Shown here: in pieces, positions 1 to 6,982 of the stretch
Numbering within the stretch: the first letter of the stretch is position 1
Layout of the letters: every line of letters begins with the position of its first letter
Source: JBEIVB01 sp040374085
GTDB lineage: Bacteria; Bacteroidota; Bacteroidia; UBA4408
Assembly (NCBI GenBank): GCA_040374085.1
Contig: JBEIVB010000072.1
Location: 1-13,034 of the forward strand
DNA length: 13,034 nucleotides
Direction of reading: 5' to 3'
Made by a program: the position numbers and the translations under genes
The notes under the pieces: model-generated
What the model was told of the DNA's origin: nothing
Seen by the model: only the letters and a program-made list of their open reading frames with translations
Databases searched by the model: none

Positions 1-264
1 ATCACCCGCTGCAACCAACAGGAACTCCTGAACCGGGTGCCCGGGTAAGCGCGATGCCTCGTAGCCCCCGGTTGCCCGCATGTTGCGCACGGCCACGGCG
101 GTTCCCCAAGAGTCTTCCTCTACGCCATAACCCGGAAAGCATAAAACAATACGTATGAATAGAGAAAACATGCCAAGCCCAACGGCCTGACGAAAGGTGC
201 TCCATCCCGAAAAAAAATTGCGCAAAGAAATATTGCGTTTGGGTTGTTTAATCCCAACGGGCAT
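1..264 (-). CDS. Probable GT-C fold (ArnT/PMT, GT39-like) membrane glycosyltransferase, N-terminal fragment
   Basis: The frame is open from the ATG at 264 to the window edge (88 codons), so the gene continues beyond base 1. The product has a basic N-terminus (K6, K9, R10, R15), then a likely first membrane helix at about residues 26-44, followed by an acidic pair (E49-E50-D51) and the sequence SRLPGHPVQEF at about 71-81. A first transmembrane helix followed by an acidic motif in the first extracytoplasmic loop, then a Y-x-x-SR-x-PGHP-like stretch, is the arrangement I know from lipid-phosphate-sugar dependent GT-C glycosyltransferases. The acidic residues would then be catalytic. The ATG lies inside the last codons of paaC (17-nt overlap), which suggests translational coupling. 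An alternative ATG at 171 would remove most of the first helix, so the upstream start is preferred. Family assignment rests on pattern recognition of a short fragment. The sugar donor and acceptor cannot be inferred. Confidence 0.55.
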   Translation of the reverse strand, partial: MPVGIKQPKRNISLRNFFSGWSTFRQAVGLGMFSLFIRIVLCFPGYGVEEDSWGTAVAVRNMRATGGYEASRLPGHPVQEFLLVAAGD

Positions 265-1018
265 CGGGATAGGCGCGCTGCAGGAATTGCATTTCGGCTA
301 AGAGAAAGCCCAGGTGTTCGGTGTGCACGCCTTTGCCGCTTCCACGCACAGAGAAAGCGCTGGCCGGCATTGCGAGGGTTGCTTCGGTAAACACCTCCTG
401 CATCATGCCCATCCATTCGTCTTGGAAGGAAGCAGGATCGGGAACCACACCGGCGGCAACCAAAGGCTGCTCTTCGGAGGTAAGGTCAAACAGATCGGGA
501 ACAAAGCGCCAGAGTCCATCCAGAGCGGCCTGGGCGCGACGGTGGCTTTCTTCTGTGCCATCGCCAAAACGCACCACCCAATCGCGGCTGTGGCGGTAGT
601 GGTAGCGGATTTCTTTCAAGGACTTTTCTGCTATTGCAGCCAAGTTGGCATCGGTGCTGCTGCTCAGCCCGCGGTACTGAAGCCATGAGAAGCCATCGTA
701 CAAAAGTTGTCGAACCAAGGTTTGGGCATAGTCGCCGTTTGGCTGCTCCACCAACAGGTGGTTTCGGTATTCAAAAACATCGCGGCGAAAGGCCAGATCG
801 TCTTGGGTGCGGCCTTTGCCCTCGAGCTGGGCGGCGTAGTCGTAGAGCGAGCGGCAGCGGCCTATAAGGTCGAGGCCTACATTGGCAAGAGCCAGCTCTT
901 CTTCGAGCTGAGGACCTTTTCCGCACCACTCAGACAGGCGGTGACCCAGCACCAAGCTGCTGTCGGCCAAGCGCAGCACGTAGGGGAGCAGGGGTTGTAT
1001 GGAGGGTTGTGCCGTCAT
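248..1018 (-). CDS. paaC: 1,2-phenylacetyl-CoA epoxidase subunit PaaC
   Basis: This 256-residue product matches the PaaC subunit of the ring-1,2-phenylacetyl-CoA epoxidase (E. coli PaaC is about 250 residues). Recognisable stretches are LADSSLVLGHRLSEW near the N-terminus, ELALANVGLDLIGRCRSLY at about 40-60, an RN-LLVEQPNGDYA-like segment, and KEIRYHYRHSRDWVVRFGDGTEES in the middle. In the family PaaC is a ferritin-like four-helix protein that has lost its iron site. It pairs with catalytic PaaA as a structural subunit of the cytoplasmic epoxidase, the first oxygen-dependent step of aerobic phenylacetate breakdown. I chose the ATG at 1018, 6 nt after the paaB stop. A TTG directly abutting that stop (1024) would add two residues. 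paaB is immediately upstream, as usual, but paaD is not downstream: the next gene is an unrelated membrane glycosyltransferase overlapping by 17 nt. Confidence 0.93.
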   Translation of the reverse strand: MTAQPSIQPLLPYVLRLADSSLVLGHRLSEWCGKGPQLEEELALANVGLDLIGRCRSLYDYAAQLEGKGRTQDDLAFRRDVFEYRNHLLVEQPNGDYAQTLVRQLLYDGFSWLQYRGLSSSTDANLAAIAEKSLKEIRYHYRHSRDWVVRFGDGTEESHRRAQAALDGLWRFVPDLFDLTSEEQPLVAAGVVPDPASFQDEWMGMMQEVFTEATLAMPASAFSVRGSGKGVHTEHLGFLLAEMQFLQRAYPDARWD

Positions 1019-1024
1019 AATCAA

Positions 1025-1318
1025 TTACAGATATTTTACCCCTTCCGGAACGGTGTAGAAGGTAGGGTGACGATAGGGCTTATCGTTGTTGGGTTCGAAA
1101 AAAGAGCCTTGATCTTCGGGAGAAGAGGCGGTAATGGCAGATGCCGGCACCACCCAAATGGAGATGCCCTCGTTGCGGCGGGTATAGGTGTCGCGCGCGC
1201 TGGTGAGGGCCATTTCTGCATCGGCTGCATGCAGGCTTCCGGCATGCTTGTGCGGGATGCCCGGACTGCTTTGAATGAACACTTCCCAAAGCATTCCCTG
1301 GTCTGAAGATTGGCTCAT
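1025..1318 (-). CDS. paaB: 1,2-phenylacetyl-CoA epoxidase subunit PaaB
   Basis: This 97-residue protein has the full-length PaaB signature: WEVFIQSSPGIPHKHAGSLH at about 11-30, AADAEMALTSARDTYTRR at about 31-48, EGISIWVVP at about 50-58, and a YRHPTFYTVP tail. In the family PaaB is the small subunit that bridges PaaA-PaaC heterodimers in the phenylacetyl-CoA monooxygenase. It has no active site of its own. The ATG at 1318 is 10 nt downstream of the recJ stop, and paaC follows 6 nt after the paaB stop, so recJ-paaB-paaC could be one transcript. Unusually, the gene upstream is recJ, not the catalytic subunit gene paaA. The protein looks intact and conserved, so it is presumably functional with a PaaA encoded elsewhere. 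Confidence 0.93.
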   Translation of the reverse strand: MSQSSDQGMLWEVFIQSSPGIPHKHAGSLHAADAEMALTSARDTYTRRNEGISIWVVPASAITASSPEDQGSFFEPNNDKPYRHPTFYTVPEGVKYL

Positions 1319-1328
1319 GGTTATAAAT

Positions 1329-3050
1329 TTAAAGTTTTATGTCTTTGATGTTGAGCTGCAAGGTGGTGGTTCCGTTCCACTCGTTCTCGTCGAGGGAGAA
1401 GCAAGCATCGAACCCGTCGGATTTAAGCAGGTCTTCGTAGAGGTGGCCCATGCCAAAGGCAATGGCGGGGAAAGAACGGGGGCAGTCTTCTTGAAAGACC
1501 TCAATGCGGAGGTGGTTGGCGCCCACCTGACGGAGGTTTCCGCGGTGGCTGAGGCCGGTGGTTCGGAACACGGGGTTCATGTTGCCGGGGCCAAAGGGAG
1601 CGAACTGCTTGAGGATGCGAAAAAAGCGCGCGTCGATGTCGCAGAGCCGGAGCTCGGCGTCGATCTCCACTTCCGGGGTAAGCAGCTCTTCGGGAATGGT
1701 GGTGGAAACCACCTGCTCGAACCGCTCCTGAAAAGCCGATATGTTCTCGAGCTTCAGGGTGAGGCCAGCGGCGTATTTATGCCCTCCGAACTGCTCCAGC
1801 AAATCGCTGCAGGCTTCTATGGCATTATACACATCGAAGTCTTTCACGCTGCGGGCCGATCCGGTGGCCATGCCGTTGGATTCGGTTAATACAATGGTAG
1901 GCCTATAATATCGCTCGGTGAGACGGGAGGCTACAATGCCCACCACACCTTTGTGCCACTCGTTGTGGAATAACACCGTCGACTTACTTTGTTGCAGGGC
2001 CACGCTCTCTTCAATCATGGCAAAAGCCTGTTGGGTGATGAGCTGGTCTATGTTTTTGCGTTCGTTGTTGGTTTCGTCTATCACCTTCCCCGATCCTTCG
2101 GCTACGAAGGAGTCGTTGCTGGTGAGCAGTTCTACGGCTTTGTTGCCGCTGTTGATGCGGCCGGCCGCGTTGATGCGTGGGGCTATGGTGAACACGATGT
2201 CGCTCACACTCAAATCGCGGCGCACGCCGGAAACCTCCATGATGGCTTTAAAGCCTTCGCGCTTGCGGGCGTTTAGGCGTTGCAGGCCCGAGGCCGCCAG
2301 AATGCGATTCTCGCCGGTGATGGGCACGATGTCGGCAGCAATGCTTACCACCACAAAGTCGAGCCATTCGGCCAGATGGTTATAAAAATCCTCAGGAAAA
2401 AGGTTGTTGCGTTGGGCAAAGGCCTGCATGAATTTTAAGCCTATGCCGCAGCCCGACAGCTCGTCAAAGGGATAGGTGCAGTCGCTGCGTTTGGGATCGA
2501 GCACCGCAACCGCATCGGGGAGCACATCGCCGGGGCGGTGGTGGTCGCAGATGATGAAGTCTATGCCCTTTTCTTTGGCATAAGCCACCTTATCTACGCT
2601 CTTAATGCCGCAGTCTAAGGCTATGATGAGGGAGTAGCCTTCTTGCTTGGCATAATCGATGCCTTGAAAAGAGATGCCGTAGCCCTCTTTGTATCGATCG
2701 GGGATGTAGTAGGCCACGCGATGGGCAAAGGGCTTTAGGAAGGAATATACGAGGGCTACGGCGGTGGTGCCGTCTACGTCGTAATCTCCATACACCAGAA
2801 TGCCTTCTTTGTTGCCCAAGGCCTGCTCCAGTCGTTCAATGGCAGGCTCCATGTCCAGCATGAGAAAAGGGTCGTGCAGGGCATCGAGGCTGGGGCGAAA
2901 AAAGGCTTTTGCGTCGTCGAAGGTGGTAATGCCCCTCTGCACGAGCAAACGAGCCAGTATGGGGTATATGCTTAAGGCCGATGCCAGCTCGTCAACGACC
3001 CGCGGATCGGGATCCGGCTTGGGTTTCCAGCGTTTGGTGATGGCTGCCAT
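1329..3050 (-). CDS. recJ: Single-stranded-DNA-specific 5'-3' exonuclease RecJ
   Basis: The 573-residue product has the ordered motifs of a DHH-family RecJ nuclease: GDYDVDG at about 88-94, ALDCG at about 144-148, DHH at 169-171, the acidic SIAADIVP motif near 236-243, and APRINAAGR at about 290-298. GGHKYAAGL follows in the DHHA1 region, with a C-terminal OB-like domain after it. The aspartates and histidines of these motifs bind the two metal ions. RecJ degrades single-stranded DNA 5' to 3' in mismatch repair, base excision repair and the RecF recombination pathway. I preferred the ATG at 3050, because family members begin only a few residues before the KRW-x-KP segment. An in-frame ATG at 3083 would add 11 residues (584 in total) and cannot be excluded. 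No clear ribosome-binding site separates the two. The gene follows sodA and directly precedes paaB, an unusual neighbour. Confidence 0.95.
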   Translation of the reverse strand: MAAITKRWKPKPDPDPRVVDELASALSIYPILARLLVQRGITTFDDAKAFFRPSLDALHDPFLMLDMEPAIERLEQALGNKEGILVYGDYDVDGTTAVALVYSFLKPFAHRVAYYIPDRYKEGYGISFQGIDYAKQEGYSLIIALDCGIKSVDKVAYAKEKGIDFIICDHHRPGDVLPDAVAVLDPKRSDCTYPFDELSGCGIGLKFMQAFAQRNNLFPEDFYNHLAEWLDFVVVSIAADIVPITGENRILAASGLQRLNARKREGFKAIMEVSGVRRDLSVSDIVFTIAPRINAAGRINSGNKAVELLTSNDSFVAEGSGKVIDETNNERKNIDQLITQQAFAMIEESVALQQSKSTVLFHNEWHKGVVGIVASRLTERYYRPTIVLTESNGMATGSARSVKDFDVYNAIEACSDLLEQFGGHKYAAGLTLKLENISAFQERFEQVVSTTIPEELLTPEVEIDAELRLCDIDARFFRILKQFAPFGPGNMNPVFRTTGLSHRGNLRQVGANHLRIEVFQEDCPRSFPAIAFGMGHLYEDLLKSDGFDACFSLDENEWNGTTTLQLNIKDIKL

Positions 3051-3119
3051 GGGAAGGGGTTTCGATTGCACTAAGTTAACCATTCAGTTGGGGTACCGCA
3101 GCCCAAAAAAGGTATTTTC

Positions 3120-3146
3120 CCCACGCTCTTGTGTGAACAAGAGAGG
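3120..3146. repeat. Short inverted repeat between sodA and recJ
   Basis: A perfect 6-bp dyad, CTCTTG (3126-3131) and CAAGAG (3138-3143), with a 6-nt loop lies in the roughly 130-bp sodA-recJ gap. A related CTCAAGAGG follows about 13 bp later. It could form a weak hairpin in the mRNA after sodA, but no T-run follows on the minus strand, so it is a poor intrinsic terminator. Its role is unknown. Confidence 0.3.
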
Positions 3147-3178
3147 AGAAACACCTCAAGAGGGGGAGAGGGGTTTAC

Positions 3179-3784
3179 TTATCGTGCAGCCGAAAACCTG
3201 CGGTTTACCTCGGCCCAGTTCACCAGGTTCCAAAAGGCGTTCACATAGTCGGCACGGCGGTTTTGGTAGTGCAGGTAGTAGGCATGCTCCCACACATCGA
3301 TGCCCAGAATGGGGGTTCCCTTAACCTCGGCAATGTCCATGAGGGGATTGTCTTGGTTGGGAGTAGAGGTGAGCATGAGCTTGCCTTCGTGCACCAACAA
3401 CCAGGCCCAGCCCGAACCGAAACGGCTCATCGCCAGCTTGTTGAATTCTTCTTTCATGGCCTCGAAGGAGCCAAAGGTGGAGGCGATGGCCTCGGCCACA
3501 GCACCCGATGGTGCGCCCCCGGCGTTGGGCGCCAGGATGGTCCAGAACAGGCTGTGGTTGTAGTGCCCACCGCCGTTGTTGCGCACAGCCATAGGGTATT
3601 TGGAAATGTGCTTGCAGATCTCGTCTACCGACAGGGTTTGGGCATCGGTGCCGTTTACCGCGTTGTTGAGATTGGTGATGTAGGCCTGGTGATGCTTGGT
3701 GTGGTGAATCTCCATGGTGCGCGCATCGATGTGGGGCTCGAGGGCCTCATAGGCATAAGGGAGTTTGGGCAATTCAAAAGACAT
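3179..3784 (-). CDS. sodA: Superoxide dismutase, Mn type (Fe/Mn family)
   Basis: The 201-residue protein is a full-length Fe/Mn superoxide dismutase, converting superoxide to oxygen and hydrogen peroxide, probably in the cytoplasm because no signal peptide is visible. The metal ligands are all present: H27 in the EIHHTKHH motif, H77 in GGGHYNHSLFW, and D163 and H167 in DVWEHAYYLHYQ. The active-site glutamine is in the C-terminal half (Q144 in TPNQDNPL), and a glycine is at the position where iron enzymes usually carry glutamine. This favours manganese or cambialistic use, by inference. The start at 3784 gives the canonical N-terminus beginning a few residues before LPYAYEALEPHID. It lies 43 nt after the nuoF stop on the same strand, so it may share the nuoEF transcript. 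An oxidant-detoxifying enzyme behind the NADH/FMN module of complex I, a known superoxide source, is a suggestive pairing. Confidence 0.97.
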   Translation of the reverse strand: MSFELPKLPYAYEALEPHIDARTMEIHHTKHHQAYITNLNNAVNGTDAQTLSVDEICKHISKYPMAVRNNGGGHYNHSLFWTILAPNAGGAPSGAVAEAIASTFGSFEAMKEEFNKLAMSRFGSGWAWLLVHEGKLMLTSTPNQDNPLMDIAEVKGTPILGIDVWEHAYYLHYQNRRADYVNAFWNLVNWAEVNRRFSAAR

Positions 3785-3827
3785 ATCGTGAGGTTTTTAT
3801 TGTGAAAACAAAATGATTTATTAAACG

Positions 3828-5183
3828 TTATGCCGTGGCTTTGGGCATTCCGGCAAAGGGGGCGCGGTGAAAGTGCTTGGGGTCTTTGACGCGCTCGGGG
3901 AAGCGGATGTGGTACTCGAACTCGTCGCGGAAGTGGCGAATGGCGGCCGATACAGGCCAGGCAGCGGCATCGCCCAATGGGCAAATGGTGTTGCCCTCAA
4001 TTTTTTTGGCGATGTCGGCCAGGAGGTCGATGTCGTGCATGCGGCCATGACCGTGCTCGATGCGGTGCAACACCTTCTCCATCCAGCCGGTACCCTCGCG
4101 GCAAGGTGAGCATTGGCCGCAGCTTTCGTGGTGGTAAAAGCGGGCGTAGGTCCAGGTGCCGCGCACGATGCAGGCGCGCTGGTCGTACACGATGAACCCT
4201 CCGGAGCCCAGCATAGATCCGGTGGCAAACCCGCCATCGGCCAGGGACTCATACGACATAAGACGTGCTTCGCCAGCAGCGGTTTTGAGCATGAGGTCTT
4301 TGGGAAGGATGGGAACAGATGAGCCACCCGGTACGCAGGCCTTCATCTCTAGGCCATCTTCAATGCCCCCGCAGTACTCGTCGCTGTAGATGAACTCCTC
4401 TACGGGCAACCCGAGTTCGATCTCATACACACCGGGCTTGCGGATGTTTCCTCCGGCGCTGATGAGCTTGGTGCCGGTAGATTTTCCCACGCCAACAGCA
4501 GCATACGCCTCGCCTCCGTCGTTTACAATGGGCACCACCGCTGCAATGGTTTCTACGTTGTTTACCACCGTAGGACAGGCGTACAAACCTGCAACTGCAG
4601 GGAATGGGGGTTTCATGCGGGGATTTCCGCGCTTGCCTTCGAGAGACTCGAGCAATGCGGTTTCCTCGCCGCAGATGTAGGCTCCGGCGCCGGGGTGAAC
4701 ATATAAGTCTAAAGAGTAATCGGTTCCGAGGATGTTTTTTCCGAGGAAGCCGTTGGCATAGGCTTCGGCAATGGCGCGTTCGAGGATGCGCACGAGGTAG
4801 AAATACTCGCCGCGGATGTAGATGTAGGAGGTGTTTGCACCCAGGGCGAAGGAGGAGGTAATCATGCCCTCTATCAGCAGGTGCGGCATCTTCTCCATGA
4901 GGTAGCGGTCTTTGAACGTACCCGGCTCCGACTCATCGGCGTTGCACACCAGGTAGCGGGGCACGCCGGCAGGCTTGGCCAGGAAGCTCCACTTCATGCC
5001 GGTGGGGAAACCGGCTCCTCCCCTACCGCGGAGTCCCGACTTCTTCACCTCTTCCACCACCGCCTCGGGCGACATGGTTTTGACGGCCTTTTCTACCGAG
5101 CGGTATCCGCCCTTTTGGCGATAGACCCCAAAAGTGTCGATGCCCTCAACGTTTACGTGTTCAAACAGCAGCTTGCGTCCCAT
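3828..5183 (-). CDS. nuoF: NADH-quinone oxidoreductase subunit F (NADH/FMN-binding)
   Basis: This 451-residue protein is the flavin subunit of respiratory complex I. It takes electrons from NADH to FMN and then to a 4Fe-4S cluster on the cytoplasmic arm. The glycine-rich FMN/NADH motif GRGGAGFPTG is at 53-62, followed by CNADESEPGTFKDR near 80-93, GAGAYICGEETALLESLEG at about 166-184, and the cluster ligands C355, C358, C361 (SCGQCSPCREG) and C401 (NTICPLGDA). Length and motif order are normal. It lacks the N-terminal thioredoxin-like fusion and C-terminal ferredoxin extension seen in many HoxF- or HndC-type relatives, which supports the complex I assignment. nuoE ends 14 nt upstream on the same strand. 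nuoG is not downstream: sodA follows after 43 nt. A role in another NAD-linked enzyme built on nuoEF-like modules cannot be fully excluded. Confidence 0.95.
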   Translation of the reverse strand: MGRKLLFEHVNVEGIDTFGVYRQKGGYRSVEKAVKTMSPEAVVEEVKKSGLRGRGGAGFPTGMKWSFLAKPAGVPRYLVCNADESEPGTFKDRYLMEKMPHLLIEGMITSSFALGANTSYIYIRGEYFYLVRILERAIAEAYANGFLGKNILGTDYSLDLYVHPGAGAYICGEETALLESLEGKRGNPRMKPPFPAVAGLYACPTVVNNVETIAAVVPIVNDGGEAYAAVGVGKSTGTKLISAGGNIRKPGVYEIELGLPVEEFIYSDEYCGGIEDGLEMKACVPGGSSVPILPKDLMLKTAAGEARLMSYESLADGGFATGSMLGSGGFIVYDQRACIVRGTWTYARFYHHESCGQCSPCREGTGWMEKVLHRIEHGHGRMHDIDLLADIAKKIEGNTICPLGDAAAWPVSAAIRHFRDEFEYHIRFPERVKDPKHFHRAPFAGMPKATA

Positions 5184-5197
5184 AACAGCAAAAAATA

Positions 5198-5728
5198 TTA
5201 AGATTCACGAAAAAAATCGGGTGTAACATAAACGGGGCGGCTTCCACTTTGGCGCAGCTCATCGAGGAGGGCGTCGGCCTTTTCGGGTGTGAGGTTTTCG
5301 TGGTATTGGTGTCCGCATTGCAGCATGGGCGCAGAACCGCAGGAGCCGAGGCATTCCACGGTTTTAAGGGTAAACCTACCATCGGCGGTGGTTTCCCCTT
5401 CTTTAATGCCCAATCGTTTTTCGAAGTGTGCCACCAAATCATCGGAACCTTTGAGCCAGCAAGGCGCGGTTCGGCATACCTCCAGCACGCAGGTGCCGGT
5501 AGGTGTTAGGTTGAACATGGAGTAAAACGAGGCCACCTCATACACCTCTATCGGCTTAATGCTGAGCAGCTCGGCCACATAATCCATGGTTTCGGGGCTG
5601 AGCCAGCCGCCGAACTCGGCTTGTGCGAGGTGCAGAATGGGGATGAGGGCCGATTTTTGGCGGCCTTCCGGATAGCGTCGGATGAGGCGCTGTGCGGTGG
5701 AGAGGGTTTCTGGGCTAAACGCAACCAT
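5198..5728 (-). CDS. nuoE: NADH-quinone oxidoreductase subunit E (2Fe-2S)
   Basis: The 176-residue protein is a NuoE-type thioredoxin-fold 2Fe-2S subunit. The four cluster ligands are visible as C85 and C90 (CRTAPC) and C126 and C130 (ECLGSCGSAP). The N-terminal helical part carries YPEGRQKSALIPILHLAQ at about 19-36 and the conserved VYEVASFYSMF at about 62-72. In complex I this subunit sits next to NuoF and holds the off-pathway N1a cluster. The ATG at 5728 gives a normal N-terminus, and nuoF follows after 14 nt, so the pair is surely co-expressed. It is the first gene of a minus-strand series. The divergent sbtA starts 282 bp away, so nuoD and the rest of the complex I cluster are not adjacent. 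Confidence 0.95.
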   Translation of the reverse strand: MVAFSPETLSTAQRLIRRYPEGRQKSALIPILHLAQAEFGGWLSPETMDYVAELLSIKPIEVYEVASFYSMFNLTPTGTCVLEVCRTAPCWLKGSDDLVAHFEKRLGIKEGETTADGRFTLKTVECLGSCGSAPMLQCGHQYHENLTPEKADALLDELRQSGSRPVYVTPDFFRES

Positions 5729-5743
5729 GTAAGCAATGTTGAA

Positions 5744-5757
5744 GCCCTATGCAGGGC
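5744..5757 (-). other. Small hairpin in the nuoE 5' leader
   Basis: A perfect 5-bp stem (GCCCT at 5744-5748, AGGGC at 5753-5757) with a 4-nt loop lies 16 nt upstream of the nuoE ATG, inside the predicted leader. It could affect translation initiation or be chance. Confidence 0.25.
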
Positions 5758-5772
5758 GGAAAAAAATGTGGT

Positions 5773-5780
5773 CAAAAATA
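5773..5780 (-). promoter_or_regulatory. Candidate Bacteroidota -7 promoter element for nuoE
   Basis: Read on the minus strand this is TATTTTTG, an exact match to the Bacteroidota primary-sigma -7 consensus TAnnTTTG. It would start transcription about 38 nt before the nuoE ATG. No TTTG -33 element is found at the expected distance, so the call rests on the -7 box alone. Confidence 0.35.
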
Positions 5781-5984
5781 CGCGTTTGGCCCTTACCCTG
5801 TTCGGTAAAGACGCAAATGCCGCAACGCGCTGAAAAGAAACCCAAAACAGGGCAAAAAGTTTGTCCACCGCAGAGGCCGAAATGGCAAAACGAGGCGCTG
5901 TAAAGGCAATGAAGAAACGCGTAACCGCATCCACCACCCCGAAATGTGGACTCCATTGTAGGCCGAGAAAACTTTCTGGTTACC

Positions 5985-5994
5985 TTGGTACCAA
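5985..5994. repeat. Palindrome just upstream of sbtA
   Basis: TTGGTACCAA is a perfect 10-bp palindrome ending 16 nt before the sbtA ATG. It is framed by a wider imperfect symmetry (GGTT at 5978-5981, AACC at 5993-5996). It could be an operator for the transporter operon. The 282-bp divergent gap (5729-6010) otherwise shows no gene that I would support. Confidence 0.25.
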
Positions 5995-6010
5995 CCGAAA
6001 AACCAACCCC

Positions 6011-6982
6011 ATGGACTTGTTTTCTTCTCTTGGCGCGAGCTTAGCATCGCCTATGGTGCTGGCCTTTTTACTGGGTATTGTGGCCACCCTGCTGAGGAGC
6101 GACCTTAAGTTTCCGGAGGGCATGTATCTGGGGTTAACCATTTACCTTTTGTTTTCCATTGGGTTGAAGGGCGGGGTTAAACTCTCGGCGGTATCCCCCT
6201 CTGACTTTATTCGCCCTTGTGCCGCGGCCTTGTTCATGTGCAGCTTGATACCGGTGATGGGCTTTTACATCTTGCGCTATGTGGGCAAAATGGATGTAGC
6301 CAACGCCTCGGCCATTGCCGCGCATTTCGGCTCGGTTTCGGCGGTAACCTTCAGCGAGGGAACCGCGTTTTTAGACATGCTGAAAATACCATACGAAGGT
6401 TATATGCCGGCCATGTTGGCCATCATGGAAATACCGGCCATCATCATCTCCATTTATCTGTTCAAACGTGCCATGCCTGCCACAGACAGCGGCATGGGCA
6501 AAGTGCTGCATGAGTTGTTTACCAACAAAGGAACCATGTTGTTGTTGGGCGGATTAACCATTGGCATCCTCACCGGTAAAAAAGGGTTTGAGCAGGTAGC
6601 GCCCCTCTACGACGGATTGTTTCGAGGCATGCTCTGCTTGTTTTTGCTGGAGGTTGGACTGGTTACCGGGCGCCGATTATACGACCTTAAAAAAGTAGGC
6701 GTTGCCTTGTTGGCCTTTGGCTTGTTGATGCCCACTGTACATGCCACCTTAGGCATTTACATTGGACAGTTGGCCGGACTGAGCATGGGAGGAGCAACCA
6801 TCTTTGGATTGTTGTGCGCCAGCGCGTCATACATTGCAGCCCCGGCAGCCATTCGCATAGCCATACCCGAGGCAAACCCCACCTATTACCTAACGGGCAG
6901 CTTAGCCATAGCGTTTCCGTTTAACGTTACCATTGGACTGCCCTTGTACCTTACCATTGCCAAACACCTTTTTGGATCATGA
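6011..6982 (+). CDS. sbtA: SbtA-family sodium-dependent bicarbonate transporter
   Basis: The 323-residue integral membrane protein has the SbtA (DUF897) pattern: two halves of about five helices each. The first half carries LLFSIGLKGGVKL and GSVSAVTFSEGTAFL (about 107-121). The second half carries the counterpart ASASYIAAPAAIRIA (about 270-284) and SLAIAFPFNVTIGLPLY near the C-terminus. In cyanobacteria SbtA imports bicarbonate with sodium. The paired GSVS/ASAS-type motifs in the crossover helices form the substrate site. The substrate here is inferred from family only. The protein is shorter than cyanobacterial SbtA (about 370 residues), mainly in the central linker. I set the start at the ATG at 6011. 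The upstream in-frame sequence back to 5861 is basic, low-quality and unlike the family. Its stop overlaps the ATG of the PII-like sbtB by 4 nt (ATGA), matching the known transporter-regulator pairing. Confidence 0.88.
   Translation: MDLFSSLGASLASPMVLAFLLGIVATLLRSDLKFPEGMYLGLTIYLLFSIGLKGGVKLSAVSPSDFIRPCAAALFMCSLIPVMGFYILRYVGKMDVANASAIAAHFGSVSAVTFSEGTAFLDMLKIPYEGYMPAMLAIMEIPAIIISIYLFKRAMPATDSGMGKVLHELFTNKGTMLLLGGLTIGILTGKKGFEQVAPLYDGLFRGMLCLFLLEVGLVTGRRLYDLKKVGVALLAFGLLMPTVHATLGIYIGQLAGLSMGGATIFGLLCASASYIAAPAAIRIAIPEANPTYYLTGSLAIAFPFNVTIGLPLYLTIAKHLFGS

Noticed and set aside
1275..1889. Plus-strand open frames across recJ and paaB
   Set aside because: These are shadows. The minus-strand frames carry the complete RecJ and PaaB motifs.
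5861..6010. In-frame N-terminal extension of SbtA back to 5861
   Set aside because: It is basic, compositionally unlike the rest and has no family counterpart. The ATG at 6011 gives a normal first membrane helix.
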